Shown: positions 41,793-49,551 of the stretch, one piece after another
Numbering within the stretch: position 1 is the first letter of the stretch
Layout of the letters: each line of letters opens with the position of its first letter
NCBI GenBank assembly: GCA_945901065.1
Contig: CAMDKI010000010.1
Span: 1 to 64,000 of the forward strand
Origin: Chitinophaga pinensis
GTDB taxonomy: Bacteria > Bacteroidota > Bacteroidia > Chitinophagales > CAIOSU01
Length of the DNA stretch: 64,000 nt
Reading direction: 5' to 3'
Made by a program: the position numbers and the translations under genes
Notes under the pieces: generated by a model
The model's database searches: none
Told to the model about the DNA's origin: nothing
Seen by the model: only the letters and a program-made list of their open reading frames with translations

Positions 41793-43112
41793 ATGTTTCA
41801 AAAATCTACCCTTCTTGTTGCACTTACCTTGTTTTTGGTAGCAGGCGTTAATACCATTGTATTTACCAGTTCAGGCCAACCTCCGAGCGGGCATACCGGC
41901 GCACCGGGCGAAAATACCTGTGCAAAAGCGGGTTGCCATGATTCTAACACAGCTTCGGCTACATCGCTTATTTCGTTTGATACTGCGCCAACTGGAGGTT
42001 TTGCCAACGGCTATACACCAGGCACCTCTTATAACGTGTTTCTGAACGTAAACGCGCTACCTAGCCCGTCGAGTACCTCACCACGCAATGGTTTTGAAAT
42101 AGTAGCTTTGAATGCGAGCAATAACCAAGCAGGTACATTTACAATTACCAACACAACCCTTACTACAAAGACCACACAAACATCAAGGGAGTATGTTGGG
42201 CATAAAAATGCTAACAGCACCGCAGCGTGGACTTTTAAGTGGGATGCCCCTGCCGCAGGCACAGGTGCAGTCACTTTTTATGCAATTGCCAATATGTCGA
42301 ACAACAATAACTCAGATGGTGGTGACAGGATTTATACCCAGTCGTTTACCATTGCCGAAGCAACGGTAAACCCTTGCGCCAATTTCAATTCGTTTATTTC
42401 TACCCCGGGCAATGCTACTTCAATTTGCGGAGGTCAATCGTTGGCACTTTCTGCTGGTGCTACAGGTGGCAGCGGCACGGCTTCTTATGACTGGAGCACA
42501 GGCGGAACAAACCAAACCGAGACGGTTAATGCGGCCAATACCTACACCGTAACGGTAACAGATGGTGCGTGTACGAGTACTAGTTCCATTACCATAACTA
42601 GTATTAGCGCTGGCGTTGCCAATTTTACCACTTCTGTAACCAATAGCGATGTAGTTATCAATAACAGTTCTACTGGTGTTAACGGCAACTATACTTGGGA
42701 TTTTGGAAATGGCGAAAGTTATGCCGATAATAGTGCTTCATTTACTTATACTTATGCCGCACCGGGTACTTATACCATTGGCTTAAGCTATACTGATGTA
42801 TGTGGTACGGTTCGCACTAGCACTCAAGCGGTTACCATAGTTACCGTAGGTTTATCAGATATAGGTTTGGCGAACTTACTGAGTGTTTATCCTAATCCTA
42901 TTAATAGCCAAGCGAGCATTAACATTAATGGTTTTAATGGCAGCGAGTATGAGGTTACCTTGGTGGATATAACGGGCAAAATAGTTCGTAACATGCGAGG
43001 TGTTGCTGGCACGCCAATGTATATCAATCGCGACGGATTACAAAGTGGCATGTATTTCTACAATGTTACTTTGAACGGCCAAATGGCTCAAGGCAAGTTG
43101 TTGATTAACTAA
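41793..43112 (+). CDS. choice-of-anchor V and PKD protein with type A T9SS sorting domain
   Basis: A secreted protein of 439 residues. A signal peptide is followed by a choice-of-anchor V (Reeler-like) domain with the typical start SGHTGAPGENTCAKAGCH and a paired-cysteine motif, about residues 30-190. An Ig-like region (about 195-270), a PKD domain (about 275-350, with YTWDFGNGE) and a type A sorting domain (LLSVYPNPINS to the end) complete it. It is cargo of the T9SS. Its stop overlaps the stop of the convergent propeller gene. Function unknown; surface attachment is plausible. Confidence 0.88.
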   Translation: MFQKSTLLVALTLFLVAGVNTIVFTSSGQPPSGHTGAPGENTCAKAGCHDSNTASATSLISFDTAPTGGFANGYTPGTSYNVFLNVNALPSPSSTSPRNGFEIVALNASNNQAGTFTITNTTLTTKTTQTSREYVGHKNANSTAAWTFKWDAPAAGTGAVTFYAIANMSNNNNSDGGDRIYTQSFTIAEATVNPCANFNSFISTPGNATSICGGQSLALSAGATGGSGTASYDWSTGGTNQTETVNAANTYTVTVTDGACTSTSSITITSISAGVANFTTSVTNSDVVINNSSTGVNGNYTWDFGNGESYADNSASFTYTYAAPGTYTIGLSYTDVCGTVRTSTQAVTIVTVGLSDIGLANLLSVYPNPINSQASININGFNGSEYEVTLVDITGKIVRNMRGVAGTPMYINRDGLQSGMYFYNVTLNGQMAQGKLLIN

Positions 43113-44356
43113 TACTTTATAAGGCGCTGCGAAATCTGTTCGCTGCCTATTTGCAATGCAACTATATAAGTACCCTTAGGCAAATGGCTTAAGGGTACTT
43201 TTGTTTTTGAGGAAGACGAGATCGTATTAAAAACCACTTGCCCAAGTACATTGATGAATGATATGCTTGTTTCGGGGATTGGGGTTTCAATAATGCAATA
43301 ATCTTGGGCTGGGTTTGGGTAAATGCTGATTGGGTTTTGATTAAAGCTTTGGTTTGAGATACTATTTAAAGTATCTAGAAACTCTATGCGCAGCAGGCCC
43401 TCGTTGGCAGCGCTGGCCCATATTGCGCCTGATGGGTCATATGCAAGCTGAAGTAGTTGGTCGCTGGGCAGAAAGTTTCCGCCTGTATCGGATATGTTTA
43501 GGGTTGAAATGTTGAACCAGTTAAGTCCGCCTTCGTATACCACCAATCCCTTATCGGCCGAAGCAAAATACAAATAGCCAGTATTACCTATTGCAATATG
43601 ATTGATACTGTTTGATGGATTGTTTGAGGTAAGCGTGTTGTAGTATACCCAGCCCAAATTGCCATCAAATGCTGCGGCGCCAGATGCAGGCATGGCAAGC
43701 AAGTAGTCGCCATTATTATTGCGCTTTATATCCAAAACGGTATTGTCAGGAAGGCCGCTATTGCTGTGGCGGTAAATAGTCCATGTAGTATCTTGTTGGC
43801 GCATAAGCCCGCTATTGAGGCCGCCAAGCCATACAATATTGTCTGGACCGCAATACGACGAGGTGATGTGCTCCACAAACCAATTAGTGTTTGTTTCGCG
43901 ATAAACCTTCCAGATGCCATTGCTTATCTCAAGCGCGCCACCAACGGTGCCTACCCAAGCATTGCCATTGGGGCAAAATGAAATGGTACGCACAAAATCA
44001 TCGGGCAACGTGCTGTTAGTGGCAGTATAGTTGATCCAGCTAGTATCTGTTTGCACCCAAAAGCCGTTAAGAAAAGTGCCAACCCAAGCATGCCCTGCAG
44101 TATCAAAGGCAATGGCCCGAATTTGATAGCCTTGTAAGGTGTCTACAATGTCCCAAACTCCGTTTTTAAATGCTGTTAGCCCGTTTTCGGTACCAATCCA
44201 AAGGCTAGAGTCGGGAGCAATGGCTAGTGCCCTTATATTATCATCAGGTAATGGGCTGTTGTCTTTGTTGTATACCTCTAAAACATGTGGTTGAGCTTTG
44301 GCTATTGAACTTAGACTAACCAATGTTATTAGAACCAAAAAGATACGGTATATCAC
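43109..44356 (-). CDS. two-component-regulator-type propeller protein with type A T9SS sorting domain
   Basis: A secreted beta-propeller protein of 415 residues. The signal peptide MIYRIFLVLITLVSLSSIAKA is followed by repeated propeller blades of the kind in hybrid two-component sensors, marked by LPDDNIRALAIAPDSSLWIG, IRAIAFDTAGHAWVG and LPDDFVRTISFCPNGNAWVG. The C-terminus from about residue 345 (ISIYPNPAQDY) is a type A sorting domain. There is no kinase or DNA-binding part, so it is a secreted propeller rather than a sensor. It overlaps the lysyl-oxidase-like gene by four bases (ATGA). Confidence 0.88.
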   Translation of the reverse strand: MIYRIFLVLITLVSLSSIAKAQPHVLEVYNKDNSPLPDDNIRALAIAPDSSLWIGTENGLTAFKNGVWDIVDTLQGYQIRAIAFDTAGHAWVGTFLNGFWVQTDTSWINYTATNSTLPDDFVRTISFCPNGNAWVGTVGGALEISNGIWKVYRETNTNWFVEHITSSYCGPDNIVWLGGLNSGLMRQQDTTWTIYRHSNSGLPDNTVLDIKRNNNGDYLLAMPASGAAAFDGNLGWVYYNTLTSNNPSNSINHIAIGNTGYLYFASADKGLVVYEGGLNWFNISTLNISDTGGNFLPSDQLLQLAYDPSGAIWASAANEGLLRIEFLDTLNSISNQSFNQNPISIYPNPAQDYCIIETPIPETSISFINVLGQVVFNTISSSSKTKVPLSHLPKGTYIVALQIGSEQISQRLIKY

Positions 44357-46233
44357 AACTTCGATAATTTGGCAAACTTACTTCCATTAATCCCATTCAA
44401 TCTGACAAGGTAAATGCCTTTCGGAAGAGAAGAAATATCTAACTGGTAGCGGAGGGTGTTGTCGGCAATGGGTGCCTCCATTACCTGTTTACCACTTGCA
44501 TCAAATAACGCTAAGGCACTAAACTCTCCATTAGGTACAATAATGGTTACGATGCTTTGAGCCGGGTTTGGGTAAACAATTAAGCGGTTGTCGGCCAGTT
44601 CAGTTATACCTACACCTGGGTTGCGCATAACGCTTACATACACGATGGTATCGGCAGCACACCCTGCGGCAGTAGTGTAGCGGTAAGTAATAGCAACCGA
44701 ATCGTTGGCGCCGGCCAGTGATGGCGAAAACCAAGTATTGTTATTGCCATCAGTACTTATGCCACGGCCACTGAAAATACCCGTTGCCGGGAAAGCGGAT
44801 ATTTGAACTGGCGCATCGGTATCTAAATATCCGGCGCCCAAACCCACGATGCTGGCGGGTTCCGGCATTTCTATCACTGCCGTTACGGCTACCAACTCAC
44901 TGGGGCACTGAAAATTAGTGCCACCTACGGTGGTTACACTTTGGGCATATACCGTTGTGTTCTGCCGCAAAGTATCTATAATGTAAGTTGCTCCTACTTG
45001 AAGCAACGTATCGCCGTTAGCATTGTTATACCAATTATAAATTGTGCCACCGGAAGCAGCCAAAATAGCATCAGCACCAAGGCAAGTGGTATCGCCAATG
45101 GCAATTGGCGTTAAGGGGGTTATTTGGGTAATAGTAACTGTATCTGAATAAGCAACCCCGCAAGGGCTGGTTACTTGCACAAAGTAGTCGCCTGGTTGGG
45201 TTGCGGTAATACTTTGTGTGCTCAATCCGTTCGACCATTGATATGCCGAACCCGGGCTGGCAGTGAGCGTTACGCTACTATTGTTGCATAAATACGGATC
45301 GCTTGATAAGGTTAAGCTAGCAGTAGTGCCGCTTTGAGGCGTTTGTTTGGTTAAGGTAATAGGAATAGCGGTCCAGTTGTTGTTGTCATTAGTTTCCAAG
45401 AAATTATTCCTAGGGTCAACTTGTGCTACTATCCAATAATCACCATTACAGGTGCCCGGTGGTATATCAATCCACATACCATCAAGATATTGGCTGTATA
45501 TATCCACGTATCCAACCGATATGCCCTGTTCAATTGGGTTGCAGCTGTAAACGCCACCGCCCATACCAAAGTTTGGTATATTGGTGCTAGTAATGATGTT
45601 GCCTTTATTATAGTGGTGGTCGTCTCGGCAATCGCCATATGAGGCATTGCAATTGCTTAAGTCCATCAAACAAAACCCGATTTTGGCGCCTGTACCAATA
45701 ATGGGCCACTGCAAGGTGTCAGGTTGGTTGGGATCCTCCATGCGCAACGAAAAGCTAACCCAGTCATCAACGTGGTTGTGCCCGTGGCCTGGATGATAAG
45801 TTTGGCCGCCGGCCCATCGGTCGGTGTAGGTTATTATATTGCCGTTGCGGTTATAAATGCGCTGTTTGAGTAAGTTGGTAGGTTCAGTACCATTGGGGCA
45901 AGTAATAATCGATCGGGTAGGGTCGTAAATAGTATCGGTGCCGCAAATAAAATAATCGGTACCCAATACCGTAAACGAACCGAAACCCATATTGGGTGTA
46001 GAGCCTGTTACGCGCAACCTCCCATCATCGGCGCCATTGCCGGTTTGAGAATATTCGGTAGGGGTGTCGGTAATTAAACCATACCACGAAATCATTATAT
46101 CAGGCAATAAATCGCAATTGGTGGTTCCATCAGGGCATATGCAATTAGTGCCATTCGAGGTACTACAAGGCTGGGCAAAACTACTTACGCCAAAACCAAA
46201 AATTGCAATAGAAAGTAAGTACAGGTGTTTCAT
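44353..46233 (-). CDS. lysyl-oxidase-domain protein with type A T9SS sorting domain
   Basis: A secreted protein of 626 residues, started at the ATG at 46233 (signal peptide MKHLYLLSIAIFGFGVSSFA). Residues about 25-300 resemble the lysyl oxidase family: the copper-type histidine cluster HPGHGHNHVDDW, KIGFCLMDLSNC, and GISVGYVDIYSQYLDGMWID leading to GDYWIVAQVDPRNNFLETND. Ig-like segments follow, and the C-terminus (IVYPNPAQSIVTII) is a type A sorting domain. If active it would oxidise amines of surface or matrix polymers. The quinone cofactor residues cannot be verified by eye. It is coupled to the propeller gene by a four-base overlap. Confidence 0.87.
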   Translation of the reverse strand: MKHLYLLSIAIFGFGVSSFAQPCSTSNGTNCICPDGTTNCDLLPDIMISWYGLITDTPTEYSQTGNGADDGRLRVTGSTPNMGFGSFTVLGTDYFICGTDTIYDPTRSIITCPNGTEPTNLLKQRIYNRNGNIITYTDRWAGGQTYHPGHGHNHVDDWVSFSLRMEDPNQPDTLQWPIIGTGAKIGFCLMDLSNCNASYGDCRDDHHYNKGNIITSTNIPNFGMGGGVYSCNPIEQGISVGYVDIYSQYLDGMWIDIPPGTCNGDYWIVAQVDPRNNFLETNDNNNWTAIPITLTKQTPQSGTTASLTLSSDPYLCNNSSVTLTASPGSAYQWSNGLSTQSITATQPGDYFVQVTSPCGVAYSDTVTITQITPLTPIAIGDTTCLGADAILAASGGTIYNWYNNANGDTLLQVGATYIIDTLRQNTTVYAQSVTTVGGTNFQCPSELVAVTAVIEMPEPASIVGLGAGYLDTDAPVQISAFPATGIFSGRGISTDGNNNTWFSPSLAGANDSVAITYRYTTAAGCAADTIVYVSVMRNPGVGITELADNRLIVYPNPAQSIVTIIVPNGEFSALALFDASGKQVMEAPIADNTLRYQLDISSLPKGIYLVRLNGINGSKFAKLSKL

Positions 46234-46346
46234 CGTTATAACTCTTAAACACAAGTTAACAAAAAATAATCATGTTGACAATTGCCCGCTGGACAAAGCT
46301 TTTAAAATTGATTGACCGATTATTTGGCCCATTGGTCGAAAAACTT

Positions 46347-46358
46347 ATGTTGCAACAT
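46347..46358. promoter_or_regulatory. MarR operator candidate 1
   Basis: The perfect 12-bp palindrome ATGTTGCAACAT overlaps the first base of the -33 TTG of the marR promoter. Confidence 0.6.
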
Positions 46359-46388
46359 TGATTAGTTTAGCAGAACCTTTTACTTTTG
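46358..46388 (+). promoter_or_regulatory. promoter of the MarR/efflux operon
   Basis: TTG at 46358-46360 and TACTTTTG at 46381-46388 have the same 23-base start-to-start distance as the tRNA-Met and L31 promoters, 30 bases before the MarR start. Confidence 0.75.
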
Positions 46389-46393
46389 TAATC

Positions 46394-46407
46394 GTTGTAT
46401 ATGCAAC
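46394..46407. promoter_or_regulatory. MarR operator candidate 2
   Basis: GTTGTATATGCAAC is a palindrome with 6 of 7 symmetric pairs, six bases after the -7 element. Together with the site at 46347 it brackets the promoter, as expected for autorepression. Confidence 0.55.
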
Positions 46408-46417
46408 TAAATGTTGA

Positions 46418-46933
46418 ATGAATGACCAAAAGTACATAATAAACGACTCCATCGGCTATCTTGCTGGAAGGGTAAAGCGAGAATTGACGCGCCTTTTGGC
46501 ACGAAAGCTATGCGATGCCGGCGGTGAAATTACGGCTGAGCAGTTTAGTTTATTAATGATGCTATGGCTAGAAGATGGTCGAAACCAGCAAGATTTAGCC
46601 GATTTGTATGGTAAAGATAAAACCAGCATTGCCCGTATGCTGCAAACTATGGAGCGGCACGGACTTATAGTTAGAGTGCCAGATGAAAAAGACAAGCGCA
46701 ACAACTTGCTTTACATTACCCAAAAGGGTTTGGAAATTAGAGCTAAGCTTTTTCCGGCACTGCAATCCTCTTTGCAGGAAACAGAAGCAGATATTAGTGC
46801 AGTAGAGCTTGAAACTTGCAAAAGTGTGCTACGCAAAATGGTTGACCACTTGAGTCGGATAAACGATGAAGCTTACAAAGGAAATAAAGTAGACGGATGT
46901 GATGAAGAAGAGATTAACTGTGATGATAAATAA
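46418..46933 (+). CDS. MarR-family transcriptional regulator
   Basis: A winged-helix regulator of 171 residues. The recognition helix region QQDLADLYGKDKTSIARMLQTMERHGLI and the wing VPDEKDKRNNLLYITQKG are typical of MarR. It has a charged C-terminal tail. It is the first gene of an operon with TolC, a periplasmic adaptor and an RND pump, and two palindromes flank its promoter, so it is most likely a repressor released by a toxic substrate. The TolC start follows four bases after its stop. Confidence 0.94.
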   Translation: MNDQKYIINDSIGYLAGRVKRELTRLLARKLCDAGGEITAEQFSLLMMLWLEDGRNQQDLADLYGKDKTSIARMLQTMERHGLIVRVPDEKDKRNNLLYITQKGLEIRAKLFPALQSSLQETEADISAVELETCKSVLRKMVDHLSRINDEAYKGNKVDGCDEEEINCDDK

Positions 46934-46937
46934 AAGC

Positions 46938-48290
46938 ATGAAAAACAGCATAAGCATACTTATTTGGGCACTTGTGGTGGGTATGGCAACGGCTACCGTT
47001 TCGGCGCAGAGCGCCTTGCCAGATAGCACAAGCAAAACATACTCGTTAAACGAGGTAGTATCAATTGCACTAAAAAACCAACCTGCTATAAAGCAATCAA
47101 TGTTGGATGAGCAGATAGGCGATAGGCAAATTAAAGCCAACTTATCGGGCTGGATGCCGCAATTGAATGCCAGTGCCAACCTTAACCACTTCTTGGAGTT
47201 GCCAGTAAGTTTTTTTCCGAATCAAGCTACCGGCGAGCGCACAGCAGTAAGAATTGGCGTTTTCAACACTTCAAACATACTGCTTGAAGCAAGTCAGAAT
47301 ATTTTCGACAACAACTTGCTGCTGGCTACCCGCAATGCCAAATCGTTGCGCACCTGGTATGGTCAAAATACGGAGGAAGTAAAAATTGCAACTGTTGTTG
47401 CTGTAAGTAAAGCATACTACGACATATTGGTAACACAAGAGCAAGCTAATATTTTGGCCCAGGTACGCGAAAGGCAACTAAAGCAGCAAAAAGATGCCAA
47501 ATCGTTGTACGAGGGAGGCATTGTTGACCCTACCGATTATAAGCGTGCCACCATATCGCTAAACAATACCCTGGCCGACTTGAAACGAACTAGCGAGGTA
47601 TTGAAAGCTAAGTATGCCTACCTGCGACAGTTAATGGGTACTGAGGCGGGTGAGATTTTTGCCTTAAAATTCGACAGATATGCCATGGAAACGGAAATGT
47701 TGCTAGATACCGCTATACTGGTAGACTATAACAACCGCATTGAAATGCAACAATTGCAAACCCAAAAACGCTTGCAAGACTTAAATTTAAGTGCTCAAAA
47801 ATGGAGCTTTTTTCCTACCATATCGGCTTTTGCTAGCAGAAATCATGTTTTTCAGAACGATGATTTTGGCCAAATGTTCAACGAAGCCTACCCTAACTCA
47901 GTAGTGGGGCTATCATTGAACCTACCCATTTTTCAAGGGATGAAACGATACCAAAACCTAGAGCAGCAAAAGCTGGTAAACCAGCGATTGACGGAGGATA
48001 TAGCCAACACCAAAAACGTAATCAATACCCAATACGAGCAAGCTATGGCATTGTACAAAAGTAACTTGAACGATTGGAAGGTAGCTACCGAGAACGTTAC
48101 CTTATCAGAAGAAGTGTATGCCACCATTAAGCTACAATACGATGAGGGCATTAAAACCTACTTGGATTTGATGGTTGCCGAAACCGATTTGAGAGCGGCA
48201 CAGCTTAACCAATTGAATACGATATTAAGCGTCCTCTCGAGTAAGTTGGATGTAATGCAGAGTTTAGGAACCATTAATACAAATCGATAA
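46938..48290 (+). CDS. TolC-family outer-membrane efflux protein
   Basis: An outer-membrane channel of 450 residues. I start it at MKNSISILIWALVVGMATATVSA (46938), a clear signal peptide four bases after marR; in-frame upstream starts overlap marR. Two OEP repeats form the barrel-tunnel: the first begins SLNEVVSIALKNQPAIKQSM, the second lies from about residue 250, and both show long alpha helices. It completes the tripartite pump with the adaptor and permease encoded downstream. Confidence 0.92.
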   Translation: MKNSISILIWALVVGMATATVSAQSALPDSTSKTYSLNEVVSIALKNQPAIKQSMLDEQIGDRQIKANLSGWMPQLNASANLNHFLELPVSFFPNQATGERTAVRIGVFNTSNILLEASQNIFDNNLLLATRNAKSLRTWYGQNTEEVKIATVVAVSKAYYDILVTQEQANILAQVRERQLKQQKDAKSLYEGGIVDPTDYKRATISLNNTLADLKRTSEVLKAKYAYLRQLMGTEAGEIFALKFDRYAMETEMLLDTAILVDYNNRIEMQQLQTQKRLQDLNLSAQKWSFFPTISAFASRNHVFQNDDFGQMFNEAYPNSVVGLSLNLPIFQGMKRYQNLEQQKLVNQRLTEDIANTKNVINTQYEQAMALYKSNLNDWKVATENVTLSEEVYATIKLQYDEGIKTYLDLMVAETDLRAAQLNQLNTILSVLSSKLDVMQSLGTINTNR

Positions 48291-48301
48291 ACTATAAACA
48301 A

Positions 48302-49423
48302 ATGAAGGGATTTTCCTGGGGGATACTGGCTATGGTTGTTGTATCCATTGTAACAACATCTTGCGGAGGCAATAAAGCAGCAGAACAAAAGCCATTGAAT
48401 GCGGCTGTACCGGTAAATGTGTTTACCGTAACCGAGCAAGGTATTACAGGTATTGACAACTACCCAGCCACGATAGTGCCGCTTGATGAAGTTGAACTGC
48501 GTGCCGAAGTAACGGGCACTATTACCAGTATTTTTGTTAAAGACGGGCAAACAGTTGTGAAAGGCCAAAAACTATATGAAATTGATCGTAGTAAATATGC
48601 TGCCAACTACAAACAGGCGCAAGCCCAGCTAAAAGCCGCCCAAAGCACATTGGGGCAAGCTAAACGCGATGCAGAGCGTTATGCGCGCTTGCAAGAGAAA
48701 GATGCCATAGCTAAGCAAGTAGTAGAAAATGCCAATACGGCGCTATTAAATGCCGAGTCGCAGTTATTGGTTGCTGAGGCGGCTTTATCCAATGCTCAAA
48801 CCGATTTAAACCGCTCCGTAATTACGGCACCGTTTGGTGGCACCATAGGTATTGCCAATGTTAAGTTGGGTTCGCTGGTAAGTGCAGGTTCAACCCTCAT
48901 TAATACTATCTCGTCAATCAACCCTATCGCGGTCGATTTTGCGGTGAATGAGAAAGACATTTACCGTTTCTCGCTTTACATGGAGCAGCCGCACAAGGAT
49001 AGCGATTCGCTATTTTCGTTGCAACTACCTAGTGGCGACATGTACCCAACCCAAGGCCATTTGGTAACCATTGATAGGGCGGTTGACCCACTTACAGGTA
49101 CTATTAAAGCCCGGTTGAGTTTCGATAACGAAAAGGGTAACCTAAGAGCGGGTATGAGCGGCATTGTGCTGGTGCGCAACCAAGATACAGGTGCTAAGCT
49201 GGTGATACCAAGCATGGCCGTTACGGAGCAATTGGGTGAGTTTTTTGTGTACGTAGTTGGCGATAGCAATAAAGTGACCCAAACGCGCGTGCAACTGGGC
49301 ACTACTGCTGGTGATAGAATAGTAGTGCGCGAAGGTTTGGAAGCGGGTGACTTGATTGTTACCTCGGGCATACAAAATATGAGAAATGGAACCATCGTGC
49401 AGCCCGATAATGCGGTGAAGTAA
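48302..49423 (+). CDS. RND efflux periplasmic adaptor subunit
   Basis: A membrane-fusion lipoprotein of 373 residues. The signal MKGFSWGILAMVVVSIVTTSC has a lipobox with Cys21. Domains in order are a beta strand start (VPVNVFTVTEQG), a lipoyl half (VELRAEVTGTITSIFVKDGQ), a helical hairpin (about 100-160), the second lipoyl half (RSVITAPFGGTIG), a beta barrel and a membrane-proximal domain ending in VVREGLEAGDLIVTSG. It links the RND permease to TolC. It sits between tolC and the permease gene with short gaps. Confidence 0.94.
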   Translation: MKGFSWGILAMVVVSIVTTSCGGNKAAEQKPLNAAVPVNVFTVTEQGITGIDNYPATIVPLDEVELRAEVTGTITSIFVKDGQTVVKGQKLYEIDRSKYAANYKQAQAQLKAAQSTLGQAKRDAERYARLQEKDAIAKQVVENANTALLNAESQLLVAEAALSNAQTDLNRSVITAPFGGTIGIANVKLGSLVSAGSTLINTISSINPIAVDFAVNEKDIYRFSLYMEQPHKDSDSLFSLQLPSGDMYPTQGHLVTIDRAVDPLTGTIKARLSFDNEKGNLRAGMSGIVLVRNQDTGAKLVIPSMAVTEQLGEFFVYVVGDSNKVTQTRVQLGTTAGDRIVVREGLEAGDLIVTSGIQNMRNGTIVQPDNAVK

Positions 49424-49451
49424 GGCGCAAGATGCAACGATAGAGCATTTT

Positions 49452-49510
49452 TCTCCCCAAAGGGGCATAGTAATTATAGCGGAGGGCAACGTCCTTCGGA
49501 CATGATGGGG
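49452..49510. repeat. dispersed GC-rich hairpin element, copy 3
   Basis: CTCCCCAAAGGGGCATAGTA and the following GGAGGGCAACGTCCTTCGG form small hairpins. The arrangement matches the right half of the element at 54118-54223 (GGGGCATAATAGTTATAGC). It lies between the adaptor and permease genes. Confidence 0.55.
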
Positions 49511-49551
49511 GAAACCTCTTTTACACAATATAGTTTTTTAATACCGAACAC

